Assembly: GCF_000686025.1 (NCBI RefSeq)
Contig: NZ_JMLQ01000005.1
Coordinates: 227,679 to 291,678, forward strand
Direction: 5' to 3'
DNA: 64,000 bases
Origin: Rhodococcus sp. UNC23MFCrub1.1
GTDB lineage: Bacteria; Actinomycetota; Actinomycetes; Mycobacteriales; Mycobacteriaceae
Shown here: positions 26,310-34,236 of the stretch, in pieces
How positions within the stretch are numbered: position 1 is the first letter of the stretch
Layout of the letters: each line of letters begins with the position of its first letter
The notes under the pieces: model-generated
Told to the model about the DNA's origin: nothing
The model's database searches: none
The model's input: the letters and a program-made list of their open reading frames with translations, nothing else
Made by a program: the position numbers and the translations under genes

Positions 26310-27173
26310 ATGGCGCCGATCCGGGCGGCGGCGCTCGCGGGACACTTCGGCCGTGACGTCGAGCGGTCCGTCGAGAAGATCGTGGGCATCATCGAGCAGG
26401 GCCATCAGCGGGGCATCGACCTGTTGGTCCTGCCCGACGCCTGCCTCGGCGGTTACCTCGGTGATCTCGCGCGGCCCGATCTCGAGGAGCTGCCGCCGGC
26501 GCTCGACGAGGACGGACCCGAGCTCGCGGTGATCGCTGCTGCGGCCGGTGCGATGACCGTGTGCGTGGGCTACACCGAGAGGGCGGCCCTGGTCCATTAC
26601 AACGCCGCCGTGTGCCTCACGGGCGACGGTGTGTTGGGTCGTCATCGAAAGGTGCACCAACCGGCGGGGGAGTCGTTGGCCTATGCGGCGGGAGATCGGT
26701 TCTCGGCGTTCGACACGCCGGTGGGCAGGATGGGCATGCTGATCGATTACGACAAGACATTCCCCGAGGCGGCGCGCACCTTGGCTCTGGACGGTGCGCG
26801 CATCATCGCGGCGCTGTCGGCGTGGCCGGCCAGTGTGACGGACAGGGCGTCGAAGTTGGCCAACGACAGACAGTCTCGCCTGTTCGACCTCTACGACGCC
26901 GCCCGGGCAGCCGAGAATCAGGTGGTGCTGCTGTCGTCCAATCACACGGGGGTGACGGGATCTCTGCGCTTCCTCGGGCAGGCGAAGATCGTCGGTCCCG
27001 GCGGCGAGGTCCTGTGCCGGACGCGAGACAAGGGTGGCCTGGCGTGCTGCGACATCGACGTGGACGCGGAGGTGGACCGGGCCCGTCGGGTGCTGCGTCA
27101 CCTCGACGAACGACGACCGGACACCTACCACTCACAGGCATCGAAGGAGACCACGTGCGTGTCGCCCTCCTGA
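26310..27173 (+). CDS. nitrilase-like paralogue lacking the catalytic cysteine (putative pseudo-nitrilase)
   Basis: A 287-residue protein closely related to NitC over its length, including GHFGRDVERS, LLVLPDACLGGYL, RHRKVHQPAGE and the block at 141-165 (MGML, DYDKTFPEAAR, LDGA). The nucleophile position is Asp146 (MLIDYDK, versus QICYDK in NitC), and the general-base Glu is Asp43. Lys114 and Glu121 remain. Hydrolysis by the normal Cys mechanism should therefore be impossible. ATG 26310 aligns with the NitC start. It lies 7 bases after nitH, and its 3' end overlaps the glycosyltransferase gene by 19 bases. A regulatory, scaffold or mixed-filament subunit is the best guess. Confidence 0.85.
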   Translation: MAPIRAAALAGHFGRDVERSVEKIVGIIEQGHQRGIDLLVLPDACLGGYLGDLARPDLEELPPALDEDGPELAVIAAAAGAMTVCVGYTERAALVHYNAAVCLTGDGVLGRHRKVHQPAGESLAYAAGDRFSAFDTPVGRMGMLIDYDKTFPEAARTLALDGARIIAALSAWPASVTDRASKLANDRQSRLFDLYDAARAAENQVVLLSSNHTGVTGSLRFLGQAKIVGPGGEVLCRTRDKGGLACCDIDVDAEVDRARRVLRHLDERRPDTYHSQASKETTCVSPS

Positions 27174-28258
27174 CCTACTCGACGAAACCGCGAGGGGGAG
27201 TGGTCCACACCGTCGAACTGGCGGAAGCACTGGCGCGCGCGGGAGCGGACGTGACGGTGTGGTCCCTGGCGCGCGGCGGCGACGAGGGCTTCTACCGTGC
27301 GATCGATCCCGCGGTGACGGTTCGTCTCGTTCCGTTCCCGGCGCGCGAGGACGAGTCGGTGGGCGATCGCATCCTGCGGTCGATAGCACTGATGCGCAGT
27401 GCATTCGACCCGGGTGACGCCGACGTCGTGCATGCCCAGGACTGCATCACCGCGAACGCCGTCGGACGCTGTGTCCGCACGATCCACCACCTCGAGGAGT
27501 TCACGACACCGGAACTCGCCGCCTGCCACGAGCGCGCGGTCGTCGAGCCCCTCGCCCGCATCTGTGTCTCGCGCGCCGTGGCCGACGAGGTGCGTGCGGG
27601 ATGGGGGCTGTCGCCGACGGTCATCCCCAACGGGGTCGACCATGCTCGGTTCGCGGCGGCACGCGGCGACGAGTGGCGCACCCGTCTCGGCCGATACGTC
27701 CTCGCGGTCGGTGGCATCGAGCCGCGCAAGGGGAGCATCGACCTGCTCGAGGCCCACGCCGCGCTTCGAGAGCGGTGTCCGGACGTGGGTCTGGTGTTCG
27801 CCGGCGGTGAGACGTTGTTCGACTACCGGGGGTACCGGGCGGAGTTCGACACCCGACTCGCGGAACTGGCGGGCAGGCCGGAGGCCGGTCGGTCGACAGG
27901 CGACGAGGGGCCCGTACCGCGGGTGCTCGGCACCGTCGACCACGACGTGCTCCCGTCTCTCGTCGCGGGCGCGTCGGCATTCGCGTTCCTCTCCACCAAG
28001 GAAGGCTTCGGGCTGGCCGCGATGGAGGCTCTCGCCGCCTCGGTTCCCGTCGTGGTGCGGGATCTCCCCGTGTTCCGCGAGGTGTTCGGGGACGCGGTGC
28101 GATACGGCGGCGACGCGGAGGGGACGGCTGCCGCACTCGAGGACGCTCTGACGTCGGACGACCGTGCCGCTGCCGGGCGCGCACTGGCTGCCCGCACGAG
28201 TTGGGACGACGCCGCGGCCGCTCATCTCGCGTTCTACGCAGGGCTCGCGCATCGCTGA
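27155..28258 (+). CDS. MSMEG_0565 family GT4 glycosyltransferase
   Basis: A 367-residue GT-B glycosyltransferase of family 4. The N-terminal acceptor domain begins MRVALLTYSTKPRGGVVH, with an HHLEEF motif near residue 110. The donor domain has IPNGVDHARF, VGGIEPRKGS and the EX7E motif in STKEGFGLAAMEALAA, expected for NDP-sugar retaining enzymes. GTG 27155 follows AAGGAGA and lies inside the upstream gene. It ends the Nit1C operon of this genome, hinting that the pathway product is glycosylated; that is inference. Its stop abuts a possible small gene on the other strand. Confidence 0.85.
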   Translation: MRVALLTYSTKPRGGVVHTVELAEALARAGADVTVWSLARGGDEGFYRAIDPAVTVRLVPFPAREDESVGDRILRSIALMRSAFDPGDADVVHAQDCITANAVGRCVRTIHHLEEFTTPELAACHERAVVEPLARICVSRAVADEVRAGWGLSPTVIPNGVDHARFAAARGDEWRTRLGRYVLAVGGIEPRKGSIDLLEAHAALRERCPDVGLVFAGGETLFDYRGYRAEFDTRLAELAGRPEAGRSTGDEGPVPRVLGTVDHDVLPSLVAGASAFAFLSTKEGFGLAAMEALAASVPVVVRDLPVFREVFGDAVRYGGDAEGTAAALEDALTSDDRAAAGRALAARTSWDDAAAAHLAFYAGLAHR

Positions 28259-28408
28259 TCAGCGCAGGGGCGATGTGCCCGCGTCGTCGGGTCCGTCGTC
28301 GGGGAGGTGTCCCGGCGACGTGGTGTCGACCGTCGCGTCGAAGAACAACTGGACGAACGACAACGGAGCCGCGCGTTGCTCGCTGTCCCGCTCGGGCTCG
28401 TCGGACAT
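28259..28408 (-). CDS. possible 49-residue small protein
   Basis: A short frame starting MSDEPERDSEQRAAPLSF, with a charged N-terminus, one hydrophobic patch (PLSFVQLFFDATV) and an acidic tail ending TSPLR. An AAGGGAG ribosome site sits 7 bases before the ATG, and the frame fills the space between the glycosyltransferase stop and the operator at 28447. I recognise no family. The ribosome site and position argue for a gene, but size alone allows a chance frame. Confidence 0.45.
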   Translation of the reverse strand: MSDEPERDSEQRAAPLSFVQLFFDATVDTTSPGHLPDDGPDDAGTSPLR

Positions 28409-28446
28409 GGTGGCACTCCCTTCTCGTCGTGGATCGCCGGACCAAT

Positions 28447-28481
28447 CATCTCAGATTCTGAATAGTTGAACAACTGAGAGA
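28447..28481. promoter_or_regulatory. 35-bp inverted-repeat operator (MarR-type), copy 2
   Basis: TCTCAG and CTGAGA arms lie in a 35-base segment that aligns without gaps to the operator between mmpL and marR (24 of 35 bases identical, including a shared CAACTGAGA). It lies 38 bases upstream of the small gene and 55-127 bases upstream of the possible sugar-porter starts. The match suggests that the MarR protein encoded at 33274 also acts here. Confidence 0.6.
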
Positions 28482-28607
28482 TACACCGGTGTCGAGGGGA
28501 AAATGATGTGATCCACTTCTCAGGGCGCGGAAACTATGTTAAGACATACAGACATGGTTCGAGCGTCGCTGGGCGGCTCGGACCCGCCACGCCGACGATG
28601 GGATGTC

Positions 28608-30023
28608 ATGTCTTCGCAAGTCAGCACCACGGGAAGTGCACTACCGCCGGACGCACCCGGTCCCCACTCGCGTCGCCTCGGCGTCATCGCCGTGGTGGCG
28701 ACCTTCGGTGGCCTGCTGTTCGGATACGACACGGGCGTCATCAACGGCGCGCTGGAGCCGCTGAAGGAGGACCTGTCGCTCACGGCCTTCACCGAGGGCT
28801 TCGTCGTCAGCATCCTCATCTTCGGGGCGGCCATCGGCGCACTGGTCGGGGGTCGACTGTCGGACAAGTACGGCCGTCGGCACAACATCCTGATGCTGGC
28901 CGGCATCTTCGTCCTCGGCACTCTGGGCTGCGTTCTGGCGCCGTCGTGGGAGGTGCTGGCAGTGTTCCGCTTCATCCTCGGCCTCGCGGTCGGCGGAGCG
29001 TCCGCGACCGTGCCGGTGTACCTCTCGGAGGTCTCACCGTTCGAGCGCCGCGGTTCCCTGGTGACGCGCAACGAGGTCATGATCGTCAGCGGCCAGTTCG
29101 CGGCCTTCGTGATCAACGCCCTCATCTTCAACATCTGGGGCGAGCACGACTCCGTCTGGCGCTACATGCTGCTGGTCGCCGTGTTGCCCGCGTTCGCACT
29201 GTTCTTCGGCATGCTGCGGATGCCCGAGAGTCCGCGCTGGCTCGTCTCGCAGGGCCGGGACGACGACGCCCTGGCGGTGCTGAAGCAGGTGCGGTCCCCC
29301 GAACGTGCGGAGGCCGAGATGGCTGAGGTGCACGCGCTGGCCGAGGAGGAGAAGCTCTCGCAGACCGGCGGCGCGGCCGACCTGTCGGTGCGGTGGATCC
29401 GACGGTTGATCTACATCGGTGTGGGACTCGGTGTGTTCCAACAGTTCACGGGCATCAACTCGGTGATGTACTACGGCACCCAGCTCCTCGGCGACGCCGG
29501 ATTCTCGAGCAGCTCCGCCATCATCGCGAACACGCTCAACGGCCTCTTCAGCGTCCTGGGCATCACGGTCGGCCTGCTCATCATGAATCGGATCGATCGC
29601 CGAACGATGCTGATCGCGGGCTTCTCACTGACGACGCTCTTCCATCTCCTGGTCGGACTGTCCGCACTGCTGCTGCCGGACGGCACCGCCAAGGCATACT
29701 TCATCCTCGTCTTCGTCGTGCTCTTCGTCTTCTGCATGCAGGGTACGATCGGGCCGCTGGTCTGGCTGATGCTCGCAGAGATCTTCCCGCTCAAGATTCG
29801 CAGCTTCGCCATCGGTGTCTGCGTGTTCATGCTGTGGATCGCCAATGCTGCCGTCGCACTGGCCTTCCCGCCGGTGGTCGACGCGCTCGGCATCGCGCCG
29901 ACGTTCTTCATCTTCGTCGGACTGGGCATACTGGCCCTGGTCTTCATCCTCACGCAGGTGCCGGAGACCCGCGGTCAGAGCCTGGAGGAGCTCGAGGCCC
30001 GGTTCCGCCGCGAGTACTCCTGA
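28608..30023 (+). CDS. sugar porter family MFS transporter (IolT-like)
   Basis: A 471-residue, 12-helix proton symporter of the sugar porter family. Family marks are GGLLFGYDTGVINGAL in helix 1, DKYGRRHN after helix 2, PESPRWLVSQGR, QQFTGINSVMYYG in helix 7 and PETRGQSLEELE at the end. The close match of helix 1 to myo-inositol transporters suggests a polyol or hexose substrate. I prefer ATG 28608; in-frame ATGs at 28536 and 28554 would add 24 or 18 residues. A universal stress protein gene follows. Probably controlled from the operator at 28447. Confidence 0.85.
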   Translation: MSSQVSTTGSALPPDAPGPHSRRLGVIAVVATFGGLLFGYDTGVINGALEPLKEDLSLTAFTEGFVVSILIFGAAIGALVGGRLSDKYGRRHNILMLAGIFVLGTLGCVLAPSWEVLAVFRFILGLAVGGASATVPVYLSEVSPFERRGSLVTRNEVMIVSGQFAAFVINALIFNIWGEHDSVWRYMLLVAVLPAFALFFGMLRMPESPRWLVSQGRDDDALAVLKQVRSPERAEAEMAEVHALAEEEKLSQTGGAADLSVRWIRRLIYIGVGLGVFQQFTGINSVMYYGTQLLGDAGFSSSSAIIANTLNGLFSVLGITVGLLIMNRIDRRTMLIAGFSLTTLFHLLVGLSALLLPDGTAKAYFILVFVVLFVFCMQGTIGPLVWLMLAEIFPLKIRSFAIGVCVFMLWIANAAVALAFPPVVDALGIAPTFFIFVGLGILALVFILTQVPETRGQSLEELEARFRREYS

Positions 30024-30060
30024 CACGATCACCCCACTTCGAGAAGGACGGCGAGACATC

Positions 30061-30417
30061 ATGGCAGTACTGGTGGCAGTGACCGACAGCGACGAGGGCC
30101 GACACGCACTGTCGGAGGCGGTGTCGGAGGCGCGCATGCTCGAGACCGACGTGATCGCGGTGAATCTGACCCTCGGCGCGCTAGACACGAGCGACGTGGG
30201 CGGTGACGTGGCGGTGCGAGTGATCGACCGGGCGGGGCGCGAGGACCGCGACCCGGTGATCGCGGTGATCGACGAGATCGAGGCGCACCCGGAGGTGACG
30301 CGACTCGTGATCGGGATCAAGAAGCGCAGTCGGGTGGGAAAGGCGTTGCTGGGCAGCGTCAGTCAGCGTCTGCTGATGACGTCACCGGTGCCGGTGCTCA
30401 CCGTTCGACCCAGCTGA
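30061..30417 (+). CDS. universal stress protein (UspA family)
   Basis: A 118-residue single-domain Usp. It begins MAVLVAVTDSDEGRHAL and ends with the ATP-binding type glycine loop GIKKRSRVGKALLGSVSQ followed by VPVLTVRP. It likely binds ATP in the cytoplasm and responds to stress or starvation. It is 37 bases after the sugar porter and probably in its transcript. A strong hairpin overlaps its 3' end. Confidence 0.85.
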   Translation: MAVLVAVTDSDEGRHALSEAVSEARMLETDVIAVNLTLGALDTSDVGGDVAVRVIDRAGREDRDPVIAVIDEIEAHPEVTRLVIGIKKRSRVGKALLGSVSQRLLMTSPVPVLTVRPS

Positions 30418-30431
30418 GCCGAACGGTGAGC
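30396..30431. terminator. bidirectional hairpin terminator
   Basis: A perfect 12-bp stem (core CTCACCGTTCG / CGAACGGTGAG) with a 12-base loop covers the stop codon of the universal stress gene. It lies 11 bases before the convergent lipocalin stop. There is no T-run, as is common in GC-rich actinobacteria. Confidence 0.6.
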
Positions 30432-30442
30432 GGTGGCGGAGG

Positions 30443-31048
30443 TCAGACGGTGCAGAGCGGGCGGATCTCGTTGCTGCCCTGAGTGGTCGGCGACGTCAAC
30501 AGCAGGCAGGCGTTGTAGCCGCGGCTCTCGACGACGCTCCGGATCTGCTTCCACTGATCGGCACTCACCTGCGGCGACCGCGACAGGACGAAGCCGGACG
30601 TGCGGAACGGATCGCCCACCAGCGCCCACGAGTAGTCGTCGGCGATGTAGGTGACGATGTAGTTGGTGGGTCCCTCGGGATTGTCCTGGGTGGGCACACC
30701 GGGGAAGCTCACGTGCAGCTGCGCCTGCGTGACCGGATCGTTCACCCGGGCGTTGCCGATGATCTCGTTGGCTCCGCCGTCCCAGCGGGTGCAGTTGTTC
30801 TGCACGCGCACGTTGCTGGGGTCGAGCACCTGGTAGTTGGCCCGGGTGTCCTTGGCGCAGTTCAGGTTGAACGGCTGCGGGACGGCCGCGATCTGCCACC
30901 AGTCACCCGCGTAGCGCTGGACGTCCAGCTGAGCGATGGGCTGCAGCGGCTCGAACAGGGGCTGCGCGGACGCGGCGCTACCGCCGGCGAGCAGAGCTCC
31001 GGTGACCAACGCTCCGGCGACTGCCGTGCGGATGATGCTGCGGATCAT
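30443..31048 (-). CDS. secreted lipocalin family protein
   Basis: A 201-residue exported lipocalin. A signal peptide (residues 1-29, ending SAASAQ) precedes the first strand motif DVQRYAGDWWQIAAVPQPF, the lipocalin GxW signature. Four cysteines could form two disulfides (NCAK, NNCTR, ACLL, PLCTV). Lipocalins bind small hydrophobic molecules. The ATG overlaps the stop of the MmpL gene (ATGA) and an AAGGAG lies just before, so the two are co-translated. A lipid-carrier role beside the pump is inference. Confidence 0.85.
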   Translation of the reverse strand: MIRSIIRTAVAGALVTGALLAGGSAASAQPLFEPLQPIAQLDVQRYAGDWWQIAAVPQPFNLNCAKDTRANYQVLDPSNVRVQNNCTRWDGGANEIIGNARVNDPVTQAQLHVSFPGVPTQDNPEGPTNYIVTYIADDYSWALVGDPFRTSGFVLSRSPQVSADQWKQIRSVVESRGYNACLLLTSPTTQGSNEIRPLCTV

Positions 31049-33177
31049 GAGGTGACTCCTTCTTTCGTGGCGTTCGGACTGTCTTCGGAGTGCGGGTCGA
31101 GTTCGGTCGGCCACCAGATGCGGGGACCGATCAGGGTGAACAGGGCCGGAATCACGATCGTGCGGACCACGAAGGTGTCGAGCAGGATGCCGAGGCCCAC
31201 GACGATCCCGAGCTGCGTGAGCAGAATGAGGGGCAGGACGCCCAGCACGGTGAACACCGCGGCGAGCACGATGCCCGCACTGGTGATGACCGCGCCCGTC
31301 GACGCGACGGCGCGCACGATGCCCGTCCGCGTCCCGTAGGACGGTGTCTCCTCGCGTGCCCGGGTGACGAGGAAGATCGTGTAGTCCACACCCAGGGCCA
31401 CGAGGAACAGGAACCCGAACAGCGGCACGTTGTCGCCGAGGGCGGGGAAGCCGAAGATGTTCTCGCTGGCCCAGCTGCCGATGCCCAGAGCCGCCAGCGT
31501 GCTGAGCACCGTCGTGGCCACGAGCACCAGGGGTGCGAGGGCCGACCGGAGCAGAACGAACAGCACCAGCAGAACCACCAGCAGGATCACCGGGATGATC
31601 ACCAGGCGGTCGCGAGCTGCGGCATCGGACGTGTCCAGCGCCTGCGCATCGCTGCCGCCCACCAGAGCGTCGGCACCCGTGATCGGAGCGACAGATGCAC
31701 GCAGGTTCTCGACCGCGGCGAACGCGCCGTCGGAGGACGGTTCCGCGTCGAGCACGACGGACCACTCGGTGAGACCGGTGTTTGAGGTGCCGGGCCGGGA
31801 GTCCGCAGTTCGGGACACCGACACCACGCCGTCGGTGTCCTGCAGCGCTGCCTCGACCTCCGAGGCCGCCGCGGTCCGGGCGACGACCACGGTCGGATCT
31901 GACTGCCCCGCCGGGAAGTGCTCGGCGAGCGTGTCGATGCCGGTGACGGATTCGGCGGTGACGCGGAACTGCTCGGTCTGCGACAGGCCCACGTTCGTTC
32001 CGACGAGGCCGAGAATGCAGACGGCCAGCGCGACCAGCGACACCGCCGCGGCGCGGCCGGGTCGACGACCGACGGCGTTGGCGACGCGGAAGAACACGCC
32101 CTTGTCCGTCGGCTCGGGATCGCCCACGCGAGGAACGAACGGCCAGAACAGCTTCCGGCCGAACAGCGAGAGCAGTGGCGGAAGAACGAAGAGCACGAAG
32201 ACGGCGGCGACCACGAGACCGGCCGCGGCCAGACCGCCCAGGCTGCGCGTACTCGGCAGAGTGCCCAGCAGCAGCGTCAGGAGCGCGAGCACCACCGTCG
32301 CGTTGCTCGCCACGATGGCCGGGCCGGCGCGTCGCACGGCATGGTGGAGGGCAACCCGGTGGTCGCTCTCGCGGCGCAGTTCCTCGCGGTACCGGGAGAT
32401 GAGCAGCAGCGCGTAGTTGGTCCCGGCGCCGAACACCAGGACGCTGGTGATGCCCGAGGTGCTGCCGTCGAACGAGAGCCCGGTGAGCCCGGACACTGCG
32501 GTGCCGACCGTCGAGGCGACCCGGTCACCGAAGCCCACGACGGCGAGCGGCACGAGCCAGAGAACCGGTGACCGGTACGTGGCGATCAGCAGCAGGGCCA
32601 CCACCAGCGCGGTGACGCCGAGCAGCGTGACATTGGCCCCGGAGAAGGAGTCGGCGATGTCGGCGGCGAACGCGGGACCGCCCGTGACCTGCGCCGTCAA
32701 CCCGTCGGGGAGGCCGTCGGTGGCAGAGGTGCGCAGCTCGGTGACCAGATCGGCCAGTCCCGTTCCGGACTCCGACGTCGACACCTGGACGGGGGCGATG
32801 GCCGCCTCGCCGTCGGGTGCGGGAACGACCGGGGCGTCGGGCGCACCCGCGTCCACCCCGCGCTCGACACCGTTCATCCGCATCCTCGCGGCAGCGACGT
32901 CGGCGAGGTCCTGTTCGGACAGGGCGCCGCCGTCGGCGCGCGTCACCACGAGGATCACCGGCGAGAGGTCGGAGTCGGGGAATTCCTCGAGCAGGGCGTC
33001 GACCCGTGCCGATTCCGCGTCCGAGGGGAGCGATGTCGGCGAACTCTCGGCGGCGGAGTTGCTCCCGACGCCGCCGATGAGCGCGCCGGCGGCAAGGACG
33101 ACGAGCAGGGCGACGATCCAGGACCGAGGCCCCGAGACGAGGCCGGCCACGCGGTTCCACACAGAGTTGTCGCTCAC
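31045..33177 (-). CDS. MMPL family RND-type transporter
   Basis: A 710-residue MmpL/RND-like exporter with two halves. Each has one N-terminal helix, a large extracytoplasmic loop and a five-helix bundle. The motif GAGTNYALLLISRYREELRR and its second-half partner LGVDYTIFLVTRAREE contain the Asp/Tyr proton-relay residues (DY pair complete only in the second half; GTNY in the first). MmpL proteins export lipids or drugs using the proton gradient. It is divergent from a marR gene, and its start lies 8 bases from the 35-bp operator, so repression by that regulator is likely. Confidence 0.88.
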   Translation of the reverse strand: MSDNSVWNRVAGLVSGPRSWIVALLVVLAAGALIGGVGSNSAAESSPTSLPSDAESARVDALLEEFPDSDLSPVILVVTRADGGALSEQDLADVAAARMRMNGVERGVDAGAPDAPVVPAPDGEAAIAPVQVSTSESGTGLADLVTELRTSATDGLPDGLTAQVTGGPAFAADIADSFSGANVTLLGVTALVVALLLIATYRSPVLWLVPLAVVGFGDRVASTVGTAVSGLTGLSFDGSTSGITSVLVFGAGTNYALLLISRYREELRRESDHRVALHHAVRRAGPAIVASNATVVLALLTLLLGTLPSTRSLGGLAAAGLVVAAVFVLFVLPPLLSLFGRKLFWPFVPRVGDPEPTDKGVFFRVANAVGRRPGRAAAVSLVALAVCILGLVGTNVGLSQTEQFRVTAESVTGIDTLAEHFPAGQSDPTVVVARTAAASEVEAALQDTDGVVSVSRTADSRPGTSNTGLTEWSVVLDAEPSSDGAFAAVENLRASVAPITGADALVGGSDAQALDTSDAAARDRLVIIPVILLVVLLVLFVLLRSALAPLVLVATTVLSTLAALGIGSWASENIFGFPALGDNVPLFGFLFLVALGVDYTIFLVTRAREETPSYGTRTGIVRAVASTGAVITSAGIVLAAVFTVLGVLPLILLTQLGIVVGLGILLDTFVVRTIVIPALFTLIGPRIWWPTELDPHSEDSPNATKEGVTS

Positions 33178-33185
33178 CGGAAAAG

Positions 33186-33220
33186 TGTCTCAGTTAGTTG
33201 ATCGTTAAGCAACTGAGACA
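33186..33220. promoter_or_regulatory. 35-bp perfect inverted-repeat operator between mmpL and marR
   Basis: Perfect 10-base arms TGTCTCAGTT and AACTGAGACA flank a 15-base spacer. The site lies 8 bases before the MmpL start and 53 bases before the marR start, the usual place for an autorepressor operator. A second copy at 28447-28481 shares spacing and core bases. Confidence 0.7.
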
Positions 33221-33273
33221 TTGCTCGGAGGTCCGGCGAGTACGCTGACACCCGAGTTTTCGAAGGAGAATCT

Positions 33274-33792
33274 GTGTCAGCACACGAACGGTCGGAGCGG
33301 TCCGACGCGACCGACGCCGACGGTGCCCGGCGCGATCTCGAATCCACGATCGCCGCCGACATGCGCGCCATGACAGCCGAGTCGGATCAGCTCGGCCGTG
33401 TGTTCGGCTCTCGACACCACCTCAGCGCGAACGACTTCCGAGCCCTGCTGCACATCATGGTCGCCGATGTCGGTGGACGTCCGGTGTCGCCGGGCGAGCT
33501 CGGCTCTCTCCTCGGACTCTCCTCCGCCGCCATGACGTATCTGGTGGAGCGGATGATCGCGTCGGGTCACATCCGCCGCGAACCCGACACGCGGGACCGA
33601 CGGCGGGTCATCCTCCGCTACGACGAGCCGGGAATGGACGTCGCACGGCAGTTCTTCGGCCCGCTCGGACAGCACGTCCACGAGTCGCTGTCCGCGCTGC
33701 CGGACACGGATCTCGCTGCGGCGCACCGTGTGTTCGGAGCTCTCACCGACGCCATGCAGACCTACCACCAGGAGATCAAGAGCACCGGGTGA
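33274..33792 (+). CDS. MarR family transcriptional regulator
   Basis: A 172-residue winged-helix regulator. The DNA-binding part lies at about residues 55-120 (LLHIMVADVGGRPVSPGEL, GLSSAAMTYLVERMIASGHI, then the wing EPDTRDRRRVIL). Flanking helices form the dimer interface. GTG 33274 follows AAGGAGA. It is divergent from mmpL-lipocalin across an inverted repeat and probably represses that operon and itself. The signal is likely a small hydrophobic compound or the pump's substrate, which is inference. Confidence 0.88.
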   Translation: MSAHERSERSDATDADGARRDLESTIAADMRAMTAESDQLGRVFGSRHHLSANDFRALLHIMVADVGGRPVSPGELGSLLGLSSAAMTYLVERMIASGHIRREPDTRDRRRVILRYDEPGMDVARQFFGPLGQHVHESLSALPDTDLAAAHRVFGALTDAMQTYHQEIKSTG

Positions 33793-34227
33793 TCAGGCCC
33801 CGAGCTTCTGAGCGAGCATGACGATGATGCCGCTGGGTCCGCGCACGTAGGTCAGTGCATAGACACCCTCGTAGTTCGCGACACCGCGCAACGGGTGGCA
33901 GCCGTGCCGAGCGGCCACTGCCAGAGCCTGCTCGAGGTCGTCGACCTCGAAGGCGACGCGGTGCATGCCGATCTGATGCGGGAGCGTCGGTTCCGTCTCG
34001 ATCATGGTGGGATGGCGGTTCTGGAACAGCTCGATGCGGCCCGCCCCGTCCGGCGTCTGCAGCATCGCGATGTCGGCGTGATTGCCGTCGAGACCCACCG
34101 CCGTGTCGGCCCACTCGCCCTGGACCGTGTCACGGCCGAGGAGTGTCAGACCCAGATCGGTGAAGAACGCGATGGCCTCGTCGAGGTCGCGTACCGCGAT
34201 CCCGACGTTCTCGAGTCGTATCGACAT
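33793..34227 (-). CDS. VOC family protein
   Basis: A 144-residue vicinal-oxygen-chelate protein. VGIAVRDLDEAIAFFTDLGL opens the first module, and MHRVAFEVDDLEQALAVAARHG opens the second. The C-terminus has VRGPSGIIVMLAQ, where the usual terminal Glu metal ligand is replaced, so it may be a binding protein or use other ligands. Its stop abuts marR (convergent), and it lies 9 bases downstream of thrC on the same strand, so it may share that transcript. Confidence 0.75.
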   Translation of the reverse strand: MSIRLENVGIAVRDLDEAIAFFTDLGLTLLGRDTVQGEWADTAVGLDGNHADIAMLQTPDGAGRIELFQNRHPTMIETEPTLPHQIGMHRVAFEVDDLEQALAVAARHGCHPLRGVANYEGVYALTYVRGPSGIIVMLAQKLGA

Positions 34228-34236
34228 CGCTCGACT

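Noticed and set aside
28536..28607. Longer start of the sugar porter at ATG 28536
   Set aside because: The extra 24 residues (RASLGGSDPPRRRW-like) are basic and unlike family members, and the region has a TATGT-N4-ACATA repeat suited to a promoter; kept only as an alternative.
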